NCBI RefSeq assembly: GCF_005844085.1 | Contig: NZ_VCDI01000002.1 | Location: forward strand, 1-64,000 | Direction: 5' to 3' | DNA: 64,000 nucleotides | Source of the DNA: Lichenicoccus roseus | GTDB taxonomy: Bacteria; Pseudomonadota; Alphaproteobacteria; Acetobacterales; Acetobacteraceae | Shown here: positions 52,881 through 60,574 of the stretch, in pieces | How positions within the stretch are numbered: the stretch's first letter is position 1 | How the letters are laid out: each line of letters starts with the position of its first letter | Translations under genes and position numbers: made by a program | Notes under the pieces: generated by a model | What the model was told of the DNA's origin: nothing | The model's input: only the letters and a program-made list of their open reading frames with translations | Database searches by the model: none

Positions 52881-54746
52881 ATGAAGCGGCCGGAAAGCCC
52901 GCAGCGGGCGGTCTTCACGCGCCGGGCGCTGGTGATGATGGCGGGGCAGGCGGGGGTGCTCGGGGTGCTGGCCGAGCGGCTCTACAGCCTACAGGTCAAG
53001 GAGGGGCCGAAATACGCGAAGATGGCGATGGCGAACCGCATCAGCACCCGGCAGCTGGCGCCGGCGCGCGGGCGGATCGTCGATCGCACCGGCGCCACCC
53101 TGGCCGGCAACAAGGTCAACTGGCGGGCGCTGCTGCTGCCGGAGCAGACCAGCGATCTCGGCCTCACCCTGCGGCGCTTCTCCGCCATCATGCCGCTCGA
53201 TGCCCGCGACCGCGCCCGCATCGAGCGCGACATGCACCGGCAGCGCCGCTTCATCCCGGTCGTGCTGCACGACTTCCTGACCTACGACGACATGGCCCGC
53301 ATCGCGGTGGCGGCCCCCGACCTGCCTGGCGTGCTGATCGATGTCGGCACCACGCGGCTGTATCCGCAGGGGGGATTGCTGGCCCATGTGGTGGGCTACG
53401 TGGCGCCCGCCGGGGAGGACGACCTCGCCGGCAATCCGCTGCTGGCGCTGCCCGGCATGCGGGTTGGCCGCGCCGGTCTGGAGGCCTGGTTCGATACCGC
53501 CCTGCAGGGCCATGCCGGGTCGGTGCGCATGGAGGTGAACTCGGTCGGCCGCGTGCTGGGCGAGACCGACCGGCAGGAGGGCGTGCCCGGCGCGGAGCTG
53601 CAGCTGGCGCTGGATCTCGACCTGCAGCAGGCGGTGCAGCGGCATCTCGATGGCCAGTCGGCCAGCGCGGTGGTGATGGATTGCCGCAACGGCGAGGTGC
53701 TGGCGATGGTCAGCAACCCCTCCTTCGACCCCTCCCTGTTCGACAGCGGCGTCAGTGCCGCGCAATGGCAGGCCTGGTCGGTCGATCCACGAACCCCGCT
53801 GCTCAACAAGGCGGCGGCGGGGCTGTATCCGCCCGGCTCGACCTTCAAGCCCGCGGTGGCGCTGTCGGCGCTGGCGGCAGGCACGCTGTCGCCGCACGAC
53901 CGCATCAACTGCCCGGGCTACCTCGATGTCGGCGGCAGCCGGTTCCATTGCTGGCGCAAGGGCGGCCACGGCTCGCTCGACCTGCATGGCGGGATCAAGA
54001 ACTCCTGCGACGTGTTTTTCTACGAGGTGGCGCGGCGCACCGGCATGGAGGCGATCGCCGATCACGCCCACCAGCTTGGCCTCGGCACCGCCATCGACAT
54101 CGAGCTGCCGCATGCGCGCGAGGGCCTGATCCCGACCCCGGCCTGGCGGCGCAGGCACGGCCATCACTGGAACGGCGGCGACACCATCGTATCCGGCATC
54201 GGCCAGGGCTACATCCAGGTCACCCCGCTGCAGCTGGCGACGTATGCCTCGCGCCTGGCCTCGGGCCGTGCCGTGCAGCCACATCTCGCGCGCAGCCTGG
54301 GCGGCGCGGCGACGGCGGGACGGACCCCGGAGCACTGGCCGCCGCTCGGCATCCCCGACGCGCAGCTCGGCGCCATCCGGGCCGGGATGTTCGCGGTGGT
54401 GAACGATCCTGGTGGCACCGCCCCGAAGGCGCGGCTGCCGCTCGGCGGTGTCCAGATGGCCGGCAAGACCGGCTCCGCACAGGTACGCCGGGTGTCGCGG
54501 GCGGCGCGCGAGGGCGGCCATTTCGATAGCTCCAAGCTGCCCTGGGAGTACCGTCCGCACGCGCTGTTCATCGCCTTCGCGCCTTACGATGCGCCGCAAT
54601 ACGCGGTGTCGGTAGTGATCGAGCACGGCAATGCCGCCGCCGAGGTGGCGGCCCCGGTGGCCCGCGACATCATGATGGACACGCTGCGCCGCGATCCGGC
54701 CAACCGCGCCACGGCGCCCGGGCAGCGCGTCGCCGCGGCAGGGTAA
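52881..54746 (+). CDS. mrdA: Penicillin-binding protein 2, elongation transpeptidase
   Basis: A 621-residue class B PBP that crosslinks peptidoglycan during lateral growth. One N-terminal helix (about 14-32) is followed by the PBP dimerisation domain (RGRIVDRTG at 63-71) and the transpeptidase domain. The latter has the active-site Ser320 in STFK (320-323), SCD (375-377, the SxN/SxD box) and KTGSA (529-533). Length is standard for PBP2. The gene starts 19 bp after mreD. Normally rodA follows directly; here a 748-residue repeat protein gene is placed between. Confidence 0.96.
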   Translation: MKRPESPQRAVFTRRALVMMAGQAGVLGVLAERLYSLQVKEGPKYAKMAMANRISTRQLAPARGRIVDRTGATLAGNKVNWRALLLPEQTSDLGLTLRRFSAIMPLDARDRARIERDMHRQRRFIPVVLHDFLTYDDMARIAVAAPDLPGVLIDVGTTRLYPQGGLLAHVVGYVAPAGEDDLAGNPLLALPGMRVGRAGLEAWFDTALQGHAGSVRMEVNSVGRVLGETDRQEGVPGAELQLALDLDLQQAVQRHLDGQSASAVVMDCRNGEVLAMVSNPSFDPSLFDSGVSAAQWQAWSVDPRTPLLNKAAAGLYPPGSTFKPAVALSALAAGTLSPHDRINCPGYLDVGGSRFHCWRKGGHGSLDLHGGIKNSCDVFFYEVARRTGMEAIADHAHQLGLGTAIDIELPHAREGLIPTPAWRRRHGHHWNGGDTIVSGIGQGYIQVTPLQLATYASRLASGRAVQPHLARSLGGAATAGRTPEHWPPLGIPDAQLGAIRAGMFAVVNDPGGTAPKARLPLGGVQMAGKTGSAQVRRVSRAAREGGHFDSSKLPWEYRPHALFIAFAPYDAPQYAVSVVIEHGNAAAEVAAPVARDIMMDTLRRDPANRATAPGQRVAAAG

Positions 54747-54859
54747 AGGCTGCCGGGGTCAGGCCGCTCATTGAAGCCCGGCACCTGAAGCCTGGCTCCT
54801 GAAGGCTTTGTTAATCATTCCGGTCTCTAACAAGGGTTCTCGTGAAGGACCCCCCGGCC

Positions 54860-57106
54860 ATGACCGCGCATATCCTGTTCGGCGTCACCTCGGCAGCCGG
54901 GCTGACCCTGTGGTCGACCGATGACAACGGCCCCGGCGCCGTGTCGCTCGGCGTATCGATCGCCGCCGCTTTCGATCCGGTGCGCGTCGGCACGACCACG
55001 CTGTTCATCGGCGGCATCAAGGGGGTACCGAGCCTGTTCGGCACCGACGGCACCCTGGCCGGCACCGCCCCGGTCACGCTGTCCGCCGGCGCGAAGCTCA
55101 CCGTGACGGCGATCGCGGCCTTCGGAGGCCAGGCTGCGATCGCCACCACCGGTGCGGGCGGGGCCGGCTCGTTATGGCTTTCGAACGGCATCACTTCGCG
55201 ATGCATCGAGACCGGGCTGCTGGTAAGTGGTCTGTTCGCGATCGGCGGCACGCTCTACTTCACCGGCCAGACGATGGCGGGCGGCGTCGCCAGCCGGCGG
55301 CTCTACAGCAGCGACGGCACCGTCTCCGGCACGCACCAGATCACGTCGGGCAGCACGCCGCTGGCGCCGGATACCATCGCCGCGCTGCCGGGCGGCCTGG
55401 TCCTGGTACGCAACGGCGTCGACGGCTCGCTCTGGGCGGTGGCGAATGGGACCGCATCCCGGATCATGCCGGCAGCCGCAGGGACCAGCGAGGGCACCGG
55501 CGGCCTGGTCAGCCTCGCCGGCGTCGCGCTGTTCAGCATCACCGACAGCACCTGGGGCACCGTCAGCCCCGGAGCGATGACGCTCTGGCGCTCCGACGGC
55601 ACCGCTGCCGGTACCAGGCAGATCGTCACGACGGCCGCCGGCTTCGAGAGCATCGGCCCCCTGGTGCCAGTCGCCGTCGGCGCAGGTGTCGCCCTGTTCG
55701 CGGCGACCGACGGCAAGGGTGTGGCCGGGCTATGGAGCACCGACGGCGTCAAGGCGATCCTCATCGGCCACTATGCCGGCGTGCAGGACATCACCGCCTT
55801 CGGCAGCCAGGTGGCCTTCTCGGCGCTGGATGCGGCGGGCCATCCGCAGCTCTGGATCAGCGACGGCACTGCCGCCGGGACGCACGTCGTGCTGCCGGCG
55901 GGGGCGGCGGCCAGCGGCCTCGCTCCGCTCGGGCTGTTCGACTATTCCGGCATGATCGGCTTCACCGGGACCGACAGCTCCGGCCATGCCAGCCTGTGGC
56001 TCGGTGACGGCACCACCGCCGGCACCGCGGCAGTGGCCTCGGCGAGCGGCGCATCGTTCCAGAGCGCGACCGAAGCGGTCGCCGGCAGCGGCAGCGTCGT
56101 GCGGCTGGACAGCCTGCATTCCGCCACCTACGTCGCGCTCGATGGCGACACCGTGAGGGGTGGCGTCGATGCGGCCTCGGTGCAGGCGCCGGCCGGCAAC
56201 GTGTCGGTCATCGGCGGCAGCGGCGCGCTGACCTTCACCGGCGGCAGCGGCACCTCCACGGTGATCGGCGGTAGCGGCGCCACCACCCTGAACGGCGGCA
56301 GCGGCGGCGGAATGTTCACCGCGGGTCGCGCCGGCGGCAGCGTGCTGGCTGCAAGCGGCGGCAACACGACGCTGACCGGCGGCGGCGCCCTCGACCGGTT
56401 GTTCGGCGCCGGATCCGGCAGCACCACGCTGGTGGCGGGGCAGGGACGCGAAACGCTTGTCGGCGGCGGCGGCAGCAGCGTGTTCCTGGGCGGCACTTCG
56501 GCGCCCGCGATGATCTATGCCGGCGCCGGAGCTGCCACCGTGCAGGAACAGGGCGGCGGCGACACCATCATGGGTGGCGCCGGCACCCTGCAGGTCATCG
56601 GGAGCGCTGGTCATGGCGAGGCGGTGTTCGCCGGCAGCGGCGCCACCACGATCTCCGGCAGCCTCGGTGGCGCCGACACCATAACCGGCGGCAGCGGCGC
56701 CCTGCTGGTCAACGGCAGGGGCAGCAACATGCTGGTCGTCGGCGGCAGCGGATCGACCCAGGTCGCAGCCGGCAGCGCGGCTGCGCTGGTGTATCAGGGA
56801 CGCGGCGCGATGACGGTCGGCGCCGGCAGCGGCTGGCTCGAGATCGTCGCCGGCGCCGGTGCCGCGACGATCAACGCGGGCAGCGGCGGCCTGCTGATCG
56901 AGGTGACGAAGGGAAGCGCGGGCGGCAGCGACGTGGTGAGCGGCTTCAACCCGGCGATCGACCGGATCTCGCTGTTCGGCTACGGCGCTGCCGACCTGCA
57001 CCTGCATGTGGCAAGCGGCAGCAGCACGCTCAGCGTCTCGGACGGCACCACCATCACCCTGCTCGGCGTCGCCAACCTGGGCTCGGCGATCGAGCGGGCC
57101 GGCTGA
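54860..57106 (+). CDS. Repeat protein: LWxSDGTxAGT propeller plus Gly-rich RTX-like tail
   Basis: A 748-residue protein of unknown function with no N-terminal signal peptide. Residues 15-400 carry nine copies of an LWxSDGTxAGT-like motif spaced 40-51 residues apart, which suggests a beta-propeller. Residues 440-690 are glycine/serine/threonine repeats (GGSGxxT, GGSG), like parallel beta-roll modules, but without the full Asp-rich calcium nonapeptide. The end, DVVSGFNPAIDRISLFGYG followed by a short hydrophobic tail, is the form I associate with type I secretion substrates. I prefer the ATG at 54860 with AGGA upstream; a GTG at 54842 is possible. It interrupts mrdA-rodA. No type I transporter genes are nearby. 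Confidence 0.8.
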   Translation: MTAHILFGVTSAAGLTLWSTDDNGPGAVSLGVSIAAAFDPVRVGTTTLFIGGIKGVPSLFGTDGTLAGTAPVTLSAGAKLTVTAIAAFGGQAAIATTGAGGAGSLWLSNGITSRCIETGLLVSGLFAIGGTLYFTGQTMAGGVASRRLYSSDGTVSGTHQITSGSTPLAPDTIAALPGGLVLVRNGVDGSLWAVANGTASRIMPAAAGTSEGTGGLVSLAGVALFSITDSTWGTVSPGAMTLWRSDGTAAGTRQIVTTAAGFESIGPLVPVAVGAGVALFAATDGKGVAGLWSTDGVKAILIGHYAGVQDITAFGSQVAFSALDAAGHPQLWISDGTAAGTHVVLPAGAAASGLAPLGLFDYSGMIGFTGTDSSGHASLWLGDGTTAGTAAVASASGASFQSATEAVAGSGSVVRLDSLHSATYVALDGDTVRGGVDAASVQAPAGNVSVIGGSGALTFTGGSGTSTVIGGSGATTLNGGSGGGMFTAGRAGGSVLAASGGNTTLTGGGALDRLFGAGSGSTTLVAGQGRETLVGGGGSSVFLGGTSAPAMIYAGAGAATVQEQGGGDTIMGGAGTLQVIGSAGHGEAVFAGSGATTISGSLGGADTITGGSGALLVNGRGSNMLVVGGSGSTQVAAGSAAALVYQGRGAMTVGAGSGWLEIVAGAGAATINAGSGGLLIEVTKGSAGGSDVVSGFNPAIDRISLFGYGAADLHLHVASGSSTLSVSDGTTITLLGVANLGSAIERAG

Positions 57107-57217
57107 GCCGGCCGATCGAAAGCCTCGACAAGCCGCCGCCGGGACGGGCACGGTCGGCGTCATGGCGACTGGCCCGACCCCGCGCGCCCGGCTTCCCGGC
57201 CGGCAACGTGCGCCATC

Positions 57218-58369
57218 ATGATCTCCGGGCGACGGCTGCTGCGTGCACCGGCGCGTGGGCCGTTGGCCCGGCTCGGCCGCATCAACTGGCTCTACGTGCT
57301 GCTGATCTGCCTGCTCGGCGGGGTCGGCTACGCGGCGCTCTATTCGGCCGGCGGCGGAGCGCCGCAGCCGTACGCGCTGCCGCAGACCATCCGCTTCGGC
57401 GTCGGCGTGCTGATGATGCTCACGCTGGCGATGCTGCCCCCGCGCCTGCTGATGCGGCTGGCGTGGCCGCTGTATGGCCTGTCCCTGGTGCTGCTGGGCC
57501 TGGTCCTGCACGTCGGCCATGTCGGCAAGGGAGCGGAGCGCTGGATCGTCATCGGCGGGGTGCAGCTGCAGCCGTCCGAATTCGCCAAGATCGCCCTGGT
57601 GCTGGTGCTTGCAGCCTATTTCCACCGCATCCGCTGGGAGCGGCTGGCCAACCCGCTGTTCCTGCTGCCGCCGGCGGCGATGGTGCTGCTGCCGGTGGCG
57701 CTGGTGCTGAAGGAGCCCAACCTCGGCACCGGCGCGATCACCGGCCTGGTCGGCCTCAGCCTGTTCGCCGCCGCCGGAATGCGGCTGTGGCAGATGGTGG
57801 CCCTCGCGCTGCCGCTGCCGGTGCTGGCCCGGCTGGCGTACGCGCATCTGCACGACTACCAGCGTGCCCGCATCACCACCTTCCTGCATCCCGAGCAGGA
57901 TCATCTGGGCGCCGGCTACAACATCATCCAGTCCAAGATCGCGCTCGGCTCTGGAGGGCTGTGGGGGCAGGGCTACCTGCACGGCACCCAGGGCCAGCTC
58001 AACTTCCTGCCCGAGAAGCAGACCGACTTCATCTTCACCATGATCGCCGAGGAGTTCGGCCTGGTCGGCGGCCTGTCGGTGATCGGCCTGCTGGTGCTGC
58101 TCGTGCTGGGCGGCATGCTGATGGCGCTGCGCGCGCGCAGCCAGTTCGGGCGGCTGCTGGCGCTGGGCATCGCGATGAACTTCTTCCTCTACTGCGCGGT
58201 CAACCTGTCGATGGTGATGGGGGTGATCCCGGTCGGCGGCGTGCCGCTGCCGCTGGTGTCGTACGGCAGCTCGGCGATGCTGACCGTGATGTTCGGCTTC
58301 GGGCTGCTGCTGTCGGTGTATGTGCATCGCGACGAGCGGCTCGAGGCGCGCGACCCCGACGGGCTGTGA
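57218..58369 (+). CDS. rodA: SEDS peptidoglycan glycosyltransferase RodA
   Basis: A 383-residue polytopic membrane protein of the SEDS family that polymerises glycan strands in partnership with PBP2. About ten helices are visible. Signature segments are KGAERWIVIGGVQLQPSEFAK, PNLGTG, the periplasmic loop GYNIIQSKIALGSGGLWGQG, LPEKQTDFIFTMIAEEFG, and VPLPLVSYGSSAM. Length and motifs are complete. It lies 111 bp after the repeat protein gene, so it may need its own promoter. DUF3293 follows after 28 bp. Confidence 0.95.
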   Translation: MISGRRLLRAPARGPLARLGRINWLYVLLICLLGGVGYAALYSAGGGAPQPYALPQTIRFGVGVLMMLTLAMLPPRLLMRLAWPLYGLSLVLLGLVLHVGHVGKGAERWIVIGGVQLQPSEFAKIALVLVLAAYFHRIRWERLANPLFLLPPAAMVLLPVALVLKEPNLGTGAITGLVGLSLFAAAGMRLWQMVALALPLPVLARLAYAHLHDYQRARITTFLHPEQDHLGAGYNIIQSKIALGSGGLWGQGYLHGTQGQLNFLPEKQTDFIFTMIAEEFGLVGGLSVIGLLVLLVLGGMLMALRARSQFGRLLALGIAMNFFLYCAVNLSMVMGVIPVGGVPLPLVSYGSSAMLTVMFGFGLLLSVYVHRDERLEARDPDGL

Positions 58370-58397
58370 CGGCACGTCTCTCCTAACAGATCGACAG

Positions 58398-58817
58398 ATG
58401 GCGATTGCCCCACCGACGCACGCGATCCTGCGCTCGTACCGGCTCAGCCGCTACGAGGCCGGCCATGCGGTGCTGCATGTCGGCCGCCTTGTCTCCGGGC
58501 TCGACCCCGCGTGGCGGGAGGCCTCGCGACGGCAGGGTCTGGTTCTGCTGAGCGCGTGCAATCCCGGGGGCCGGCGGCGCCCTGATGGCTGGAACGACCG
58601 GATGATGCAGCGACTGGCACAGGTCGTGCAGGCTGCACCGCGGCCGGTCCTGCATGCAGCCGGGCACGGGGTGCTCGGGCGGTGGTCCGAGCCGCTGGTG
58701 ATGGTGGCGATCGACCGGCGGCGCGGTATCGCCGTTGCGCGACGCTTCCGGCAGAACGCCGTGATCCTGGTGTCACGCGATGCTCGTGCACGACTTTCGT
58801 TGCTTGACAGCAACTAA
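58398..58817 (+). CDS. DUF3293 family protein
   Basis: A 139-residue soluble protein of the DUF3293 family. The YRLSRYEA start, the LLSACNPGGRRRPDGWNDRMM segment (matching the family's TAYNPGS..-type strand) and the terminal VARRFRQNAVILVSRD (matching GRRFGQNAIV-type) support the call. Function unknown. I used the ATG at 58398, where similarity begins. It follows rodA by 28 bp and is the last gene before an AT-rich gap. Confidence 0.75.
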   Translation: MAIAPPTHAILRSYRLSRYEAGHAVLHVGRLVSGLDPAWREASRRQGLVLLSACNPGGRRRPDGWNDRMMQRLAQVVQAAPRPVLHAAGHGVLGRWSEPLVMVAIDRRRGIAVARRFRQNAVILVSRDARARLSLLDSN

Positions 58818-58834
58818 CAAAATTCGACTACAGT
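58804..58834 (+). promoter_or_regulatory. Possible promoter at the end of the DUF3293 gene
   Basis: A perfect -35 TTGACA (58804-58809) lies over the last codons of DUF3293, with TACAGT 19 bases further (58829-58834) as a weak -10. If active it would start a long leader containing the inverted repeats before the GH16 gene. Confidence 0.25.
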
Positions 58835-58860
58835 TTCATTGCGTCGACGCTGGCGTCGGC

Positions 58861-58928
58861 ATCATGAAGATCATGATGATCAGGACGTGATCTTCATGAT
58901 CTACATCTCGACCTAATGATGAAGATCA
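58861..58928. repeat. Inverted and direct repeats of ATGAAGATCA before the GH16 gene
   Basis: ATCATGAAGATCA (58861-58873) and its exact complement TGATCTTCATGAT (58888-58900) form a 13-bp perfect inverted repeat with a 14-base spacer. A third ATGAAGATCA lies at 58919-58928. The gap 58818-59144 is strikingly AT-rich for this genome, with TATATATAAA at 58960-58969. It holds no gene I can support. Regulator sites or a transferred segment are both possible. Confidence 0.6.
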
Positions 58929-59131
58929 AGATGGTGCCGTATCGGGCTTAGAAAGTTTCTATATATAAACTGGCAACTTGATAATAACGCCTGACAACAT
59001 GAAAAAAGCGGTTGCGGCATTCGGCGGCATTCGTTAGCACGACTTCGTTATCCAAGATTACAACCGCGTGCTCTGCACCCGGCGATGGTGCAATGCGGCA
59101 TCATGCCAAGCGTGTTGCGGAACGACGCAAC

Positions 59132-59138
59132 GGAGGAA
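59132..59138 (+). promoter_or_regulatory. Strong Shine-Dalgarno deciding a TTG start
   Basis: GGAGGAA sits six bases before TTG at 59145, an ideal distance, whereas the in-frame ATGs at 59085 and 59103 have no ribosome site. This favours the TTG as start of the GH16 protein. Confidence 0.6.
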
Positions 59139-59144
59139 TACAGT

Positions 59145-60170
59145 TTGGTTTCGACCCAGAGTTCCAGCTCCAGCACTAGCTGGGACGTCAATTTCAACAA
59201 TGCCTCGTCTCTGGACCAGTCCATCTTTGCCCTGAAATGGGGCAATTCGAACGATTTCTCCTTTGCCAACGGCGCACTGACGCTGACGTCGAGCGCTTCC
59301 GAAGGCTGGTCCAACACCGGGTTCATGCAGGCGGATTTCGGTGCCTCGTCCGGCAACGGCTACGGAAAATATTCCGTGGTCGCCAGCCTGGATTCCGGGC
59401 AGGGAGCCGGAGTCAATCTCGTTCTGTGGCCAGCGAACAATTCCTGGCCGGGCCAGGAGATCGACCTGCTCGAGACCGGCAGCAGCCGCAACACCGGCAC
59501 GGCGACCGTGCACTGGGCCGGATCCGATGGCTCCGACCAGTACGACTACCATAATTTCTCGATCGACCTGACACAGAAGAACACCTTCACGGTCGACTGG
59601 GAACCCGGCAGCATCACCTACTCGGTCGATGGCAAGCAGATCTTCTCGACCACGTCGCATGTGCCGACCGATGCGGCGGATGGTGGCACCAACGAAAGCT
59701 TCGGTGCCCAGGTCGTCAACGCCCAGTACGGCGCCGTTAGCTCGTCGGTCAGCGTCAACCTCTACGACATGAGCTACACCGCGTCCGGCGACACCACCTC
59801 GACATCCACACCCTCGTCAAAGATGCAGTTCCTGACTGCAAGCAACGTGACGCAGGCGGTCACGTCGGGTGAACAGCTCAGCATCTCCGGCACCGGCGAC
59901 ACCATCACGCTGCCGTCGGCGGGCAGTGCCACGCTGAGCGGCAGCATCCTGTCCAATACGCTGGATCTGCGCGGCGCGTTGTCGGCGGCCGGCTGGGATC
60001 ACCGGGCATCCGACCTCGCGAAGTACCTGACCTCGTCCACCACCAACGGCGGCGCCGACCTCATGCTGTCGGTGCACAAGGCTGGCGGAGCTTCCGTGCT
60101 TTCGCTGGACCTGGTCGGCCAGGGCCATACCAAGCTCGCCGTGATCGAGCACCACTCGCTGCTGGGCTGA
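59145..60170 (+). CDS. GH16-like glycoside hydrolase with type I secretion-like tail
   Basis: A 341-residue protein with a concanavalin-like GH16 fold. The catalytic signature is E105-I-D-L-L-E110 with the nucleophile and acid/base glutamates in place. Preceding WPANNSWPG and following WAGSDGSDQYDYHNFSIDL and FTVDWEPGSITYSVDG strands are typical of GH16 beta-glucanases and EPS-cleaving enzymes such as ExsH or PlyA. There is no N-terminal signal. The last 110 residues, including LDLRGALSAAGWDH, resemble C-terminal modules that I associate with type I secretion. It probably acts on an exopolysaccharide outside the cell. Codon use is less GC-biased at the 5' end. Confidence 0.82.
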   Translation: MVSTQSSSSSTSWDVNFNNASSLDQSIFALKWGNSNDFSFANGALTLTSSASEGWSNTGFMQADFGASSGNGYGKYSVVASLDSGQGAGVNLVLWPANNSWPGQEIDLLETGSSRNTGTATVHWAGSDGSDQYDYHNFSIDLTQKNTFTVDWEPGSITYSVDGKQIFSTTSHVPTDAADGGTNESFGAQVVNAQYGAVSSSVSVNLYDMSYTASGDTTSTSTPSSKMQFLTASNVTQAVTSGEQLSISGTGDTITLPSAGSATLSGSILSNTLDLRGALSAAGWDHRASDLAKYLTSSTTNGGADLMLSVHKAGGASVLSLDLVGQGHTKLAVIEHHSLLG

Positions 60171-60182
60171 GGCCGAACGGTA

Positions 60183-60213
60183 CTCGATCCTGTAGTCGCC
60201 ATACGGGATCGAG
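60183..60213. terminator. Bidirectional hairpin after the GH16 gene
   Basis: A 12-bp stem (CTCGATCCTGTA with TACGGGATCGAG, one G-T pair) and a 7-base loop lie between convergent stops at 60170 and 60252. Stability and position suit a terminator for both genes, though T-runs are absent. Confidence 0.6.
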
Positions 60214-60251
60214 GACTTCCGGAACCTTGCGGTGAGTTGATACGACGCCGA

Positions 60252-60566
60252 TCAGGGCGCGTCGGCGGTGTCGCGCGCCGGTGATCCCTGCAGCACCAGC
60301 AGCGCCCGGCGCAACCGCACGATGCCGCTGCGCACGCGGCCGCTGCCGCACAGTGCCTGACCCTGCCGCTCGAGGTCGCTTACCTCGCGCGGCAGCGGCC
60401 TGTGCCCGTCGATCGCCTTCGTCAGCGTCTGGCAATAGGCGTCGCTGTCGGTGGTGATCACCAGAGGTCCCGCCGGCTGACCGGCGCCGCGCACGCCGCC
60501 GCCGAGGCAAAGCGCCGCGGCCGCGAGAAGGGCGGCACGGGTGACGGTGCGTGCAGGAGGCAACAT
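60252..60566 (-). CDS. Small periplasmic protein downstream of the histidine kinase
   Basis: A 104-residue protein with a signal peptide (to about residue 29, RAALLAAAALCLGGGVRGAG). The mature part begins GPLVITTDSDAYCQTLTKAI and contains two cysteines (YCQTL, ALCGSG) that could pair, then a basic helical end. I do not recognise a family. It starts 8 bp after the kinase stop on the same strand, so it is probably the last gene of the two-component operon and may be a periplasmic partner or a regulated product. Confidence 0.65.
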   Translation of the reverse strand: MLPPARTVTRAALLAAAALCLGGGVRGAGQPAGPLVITTDSDAYCQTLTKAIDGHRPLPREVSDLERQGQALCGSGRVRSGIVRLRRALLVLQGSPARDTADAP

Positions 60567-60574
60567 GTTTCGCA

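Noticed and set aside
52183-52884. An open frame starting with an ATGA overlap on the mreC stop
   Set aside because: The overlap looks like coupling, but its product (Ala/Lys repeats, then Arg/Ala/Gly-rich) is not MreD; the MreD helices lie in the next frame.
54747-54841. Possible terminator between mrdA and the repeat protein gene
   Set aside because: Only 5-6 bp stems with long loops can be drawn (AAGCC/GGCTT, GCCGGG/CCCGGC); too weak to call.
56200-56900. Clustered short repeats that could be mistaken for a CRISPR or intergenic repeat array
   Set aside because: They are codons for glycine/serine/threonine repeats within one open gene, irregular in spacing and without unique spacers.
55730-58375. 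An 881-codon frame antisense to the repeat protein and rodA
   Set aside because: It has Ala/Gln/Arg/His-rich composition typical of shadow frames, while rodA is certain on the other strand.
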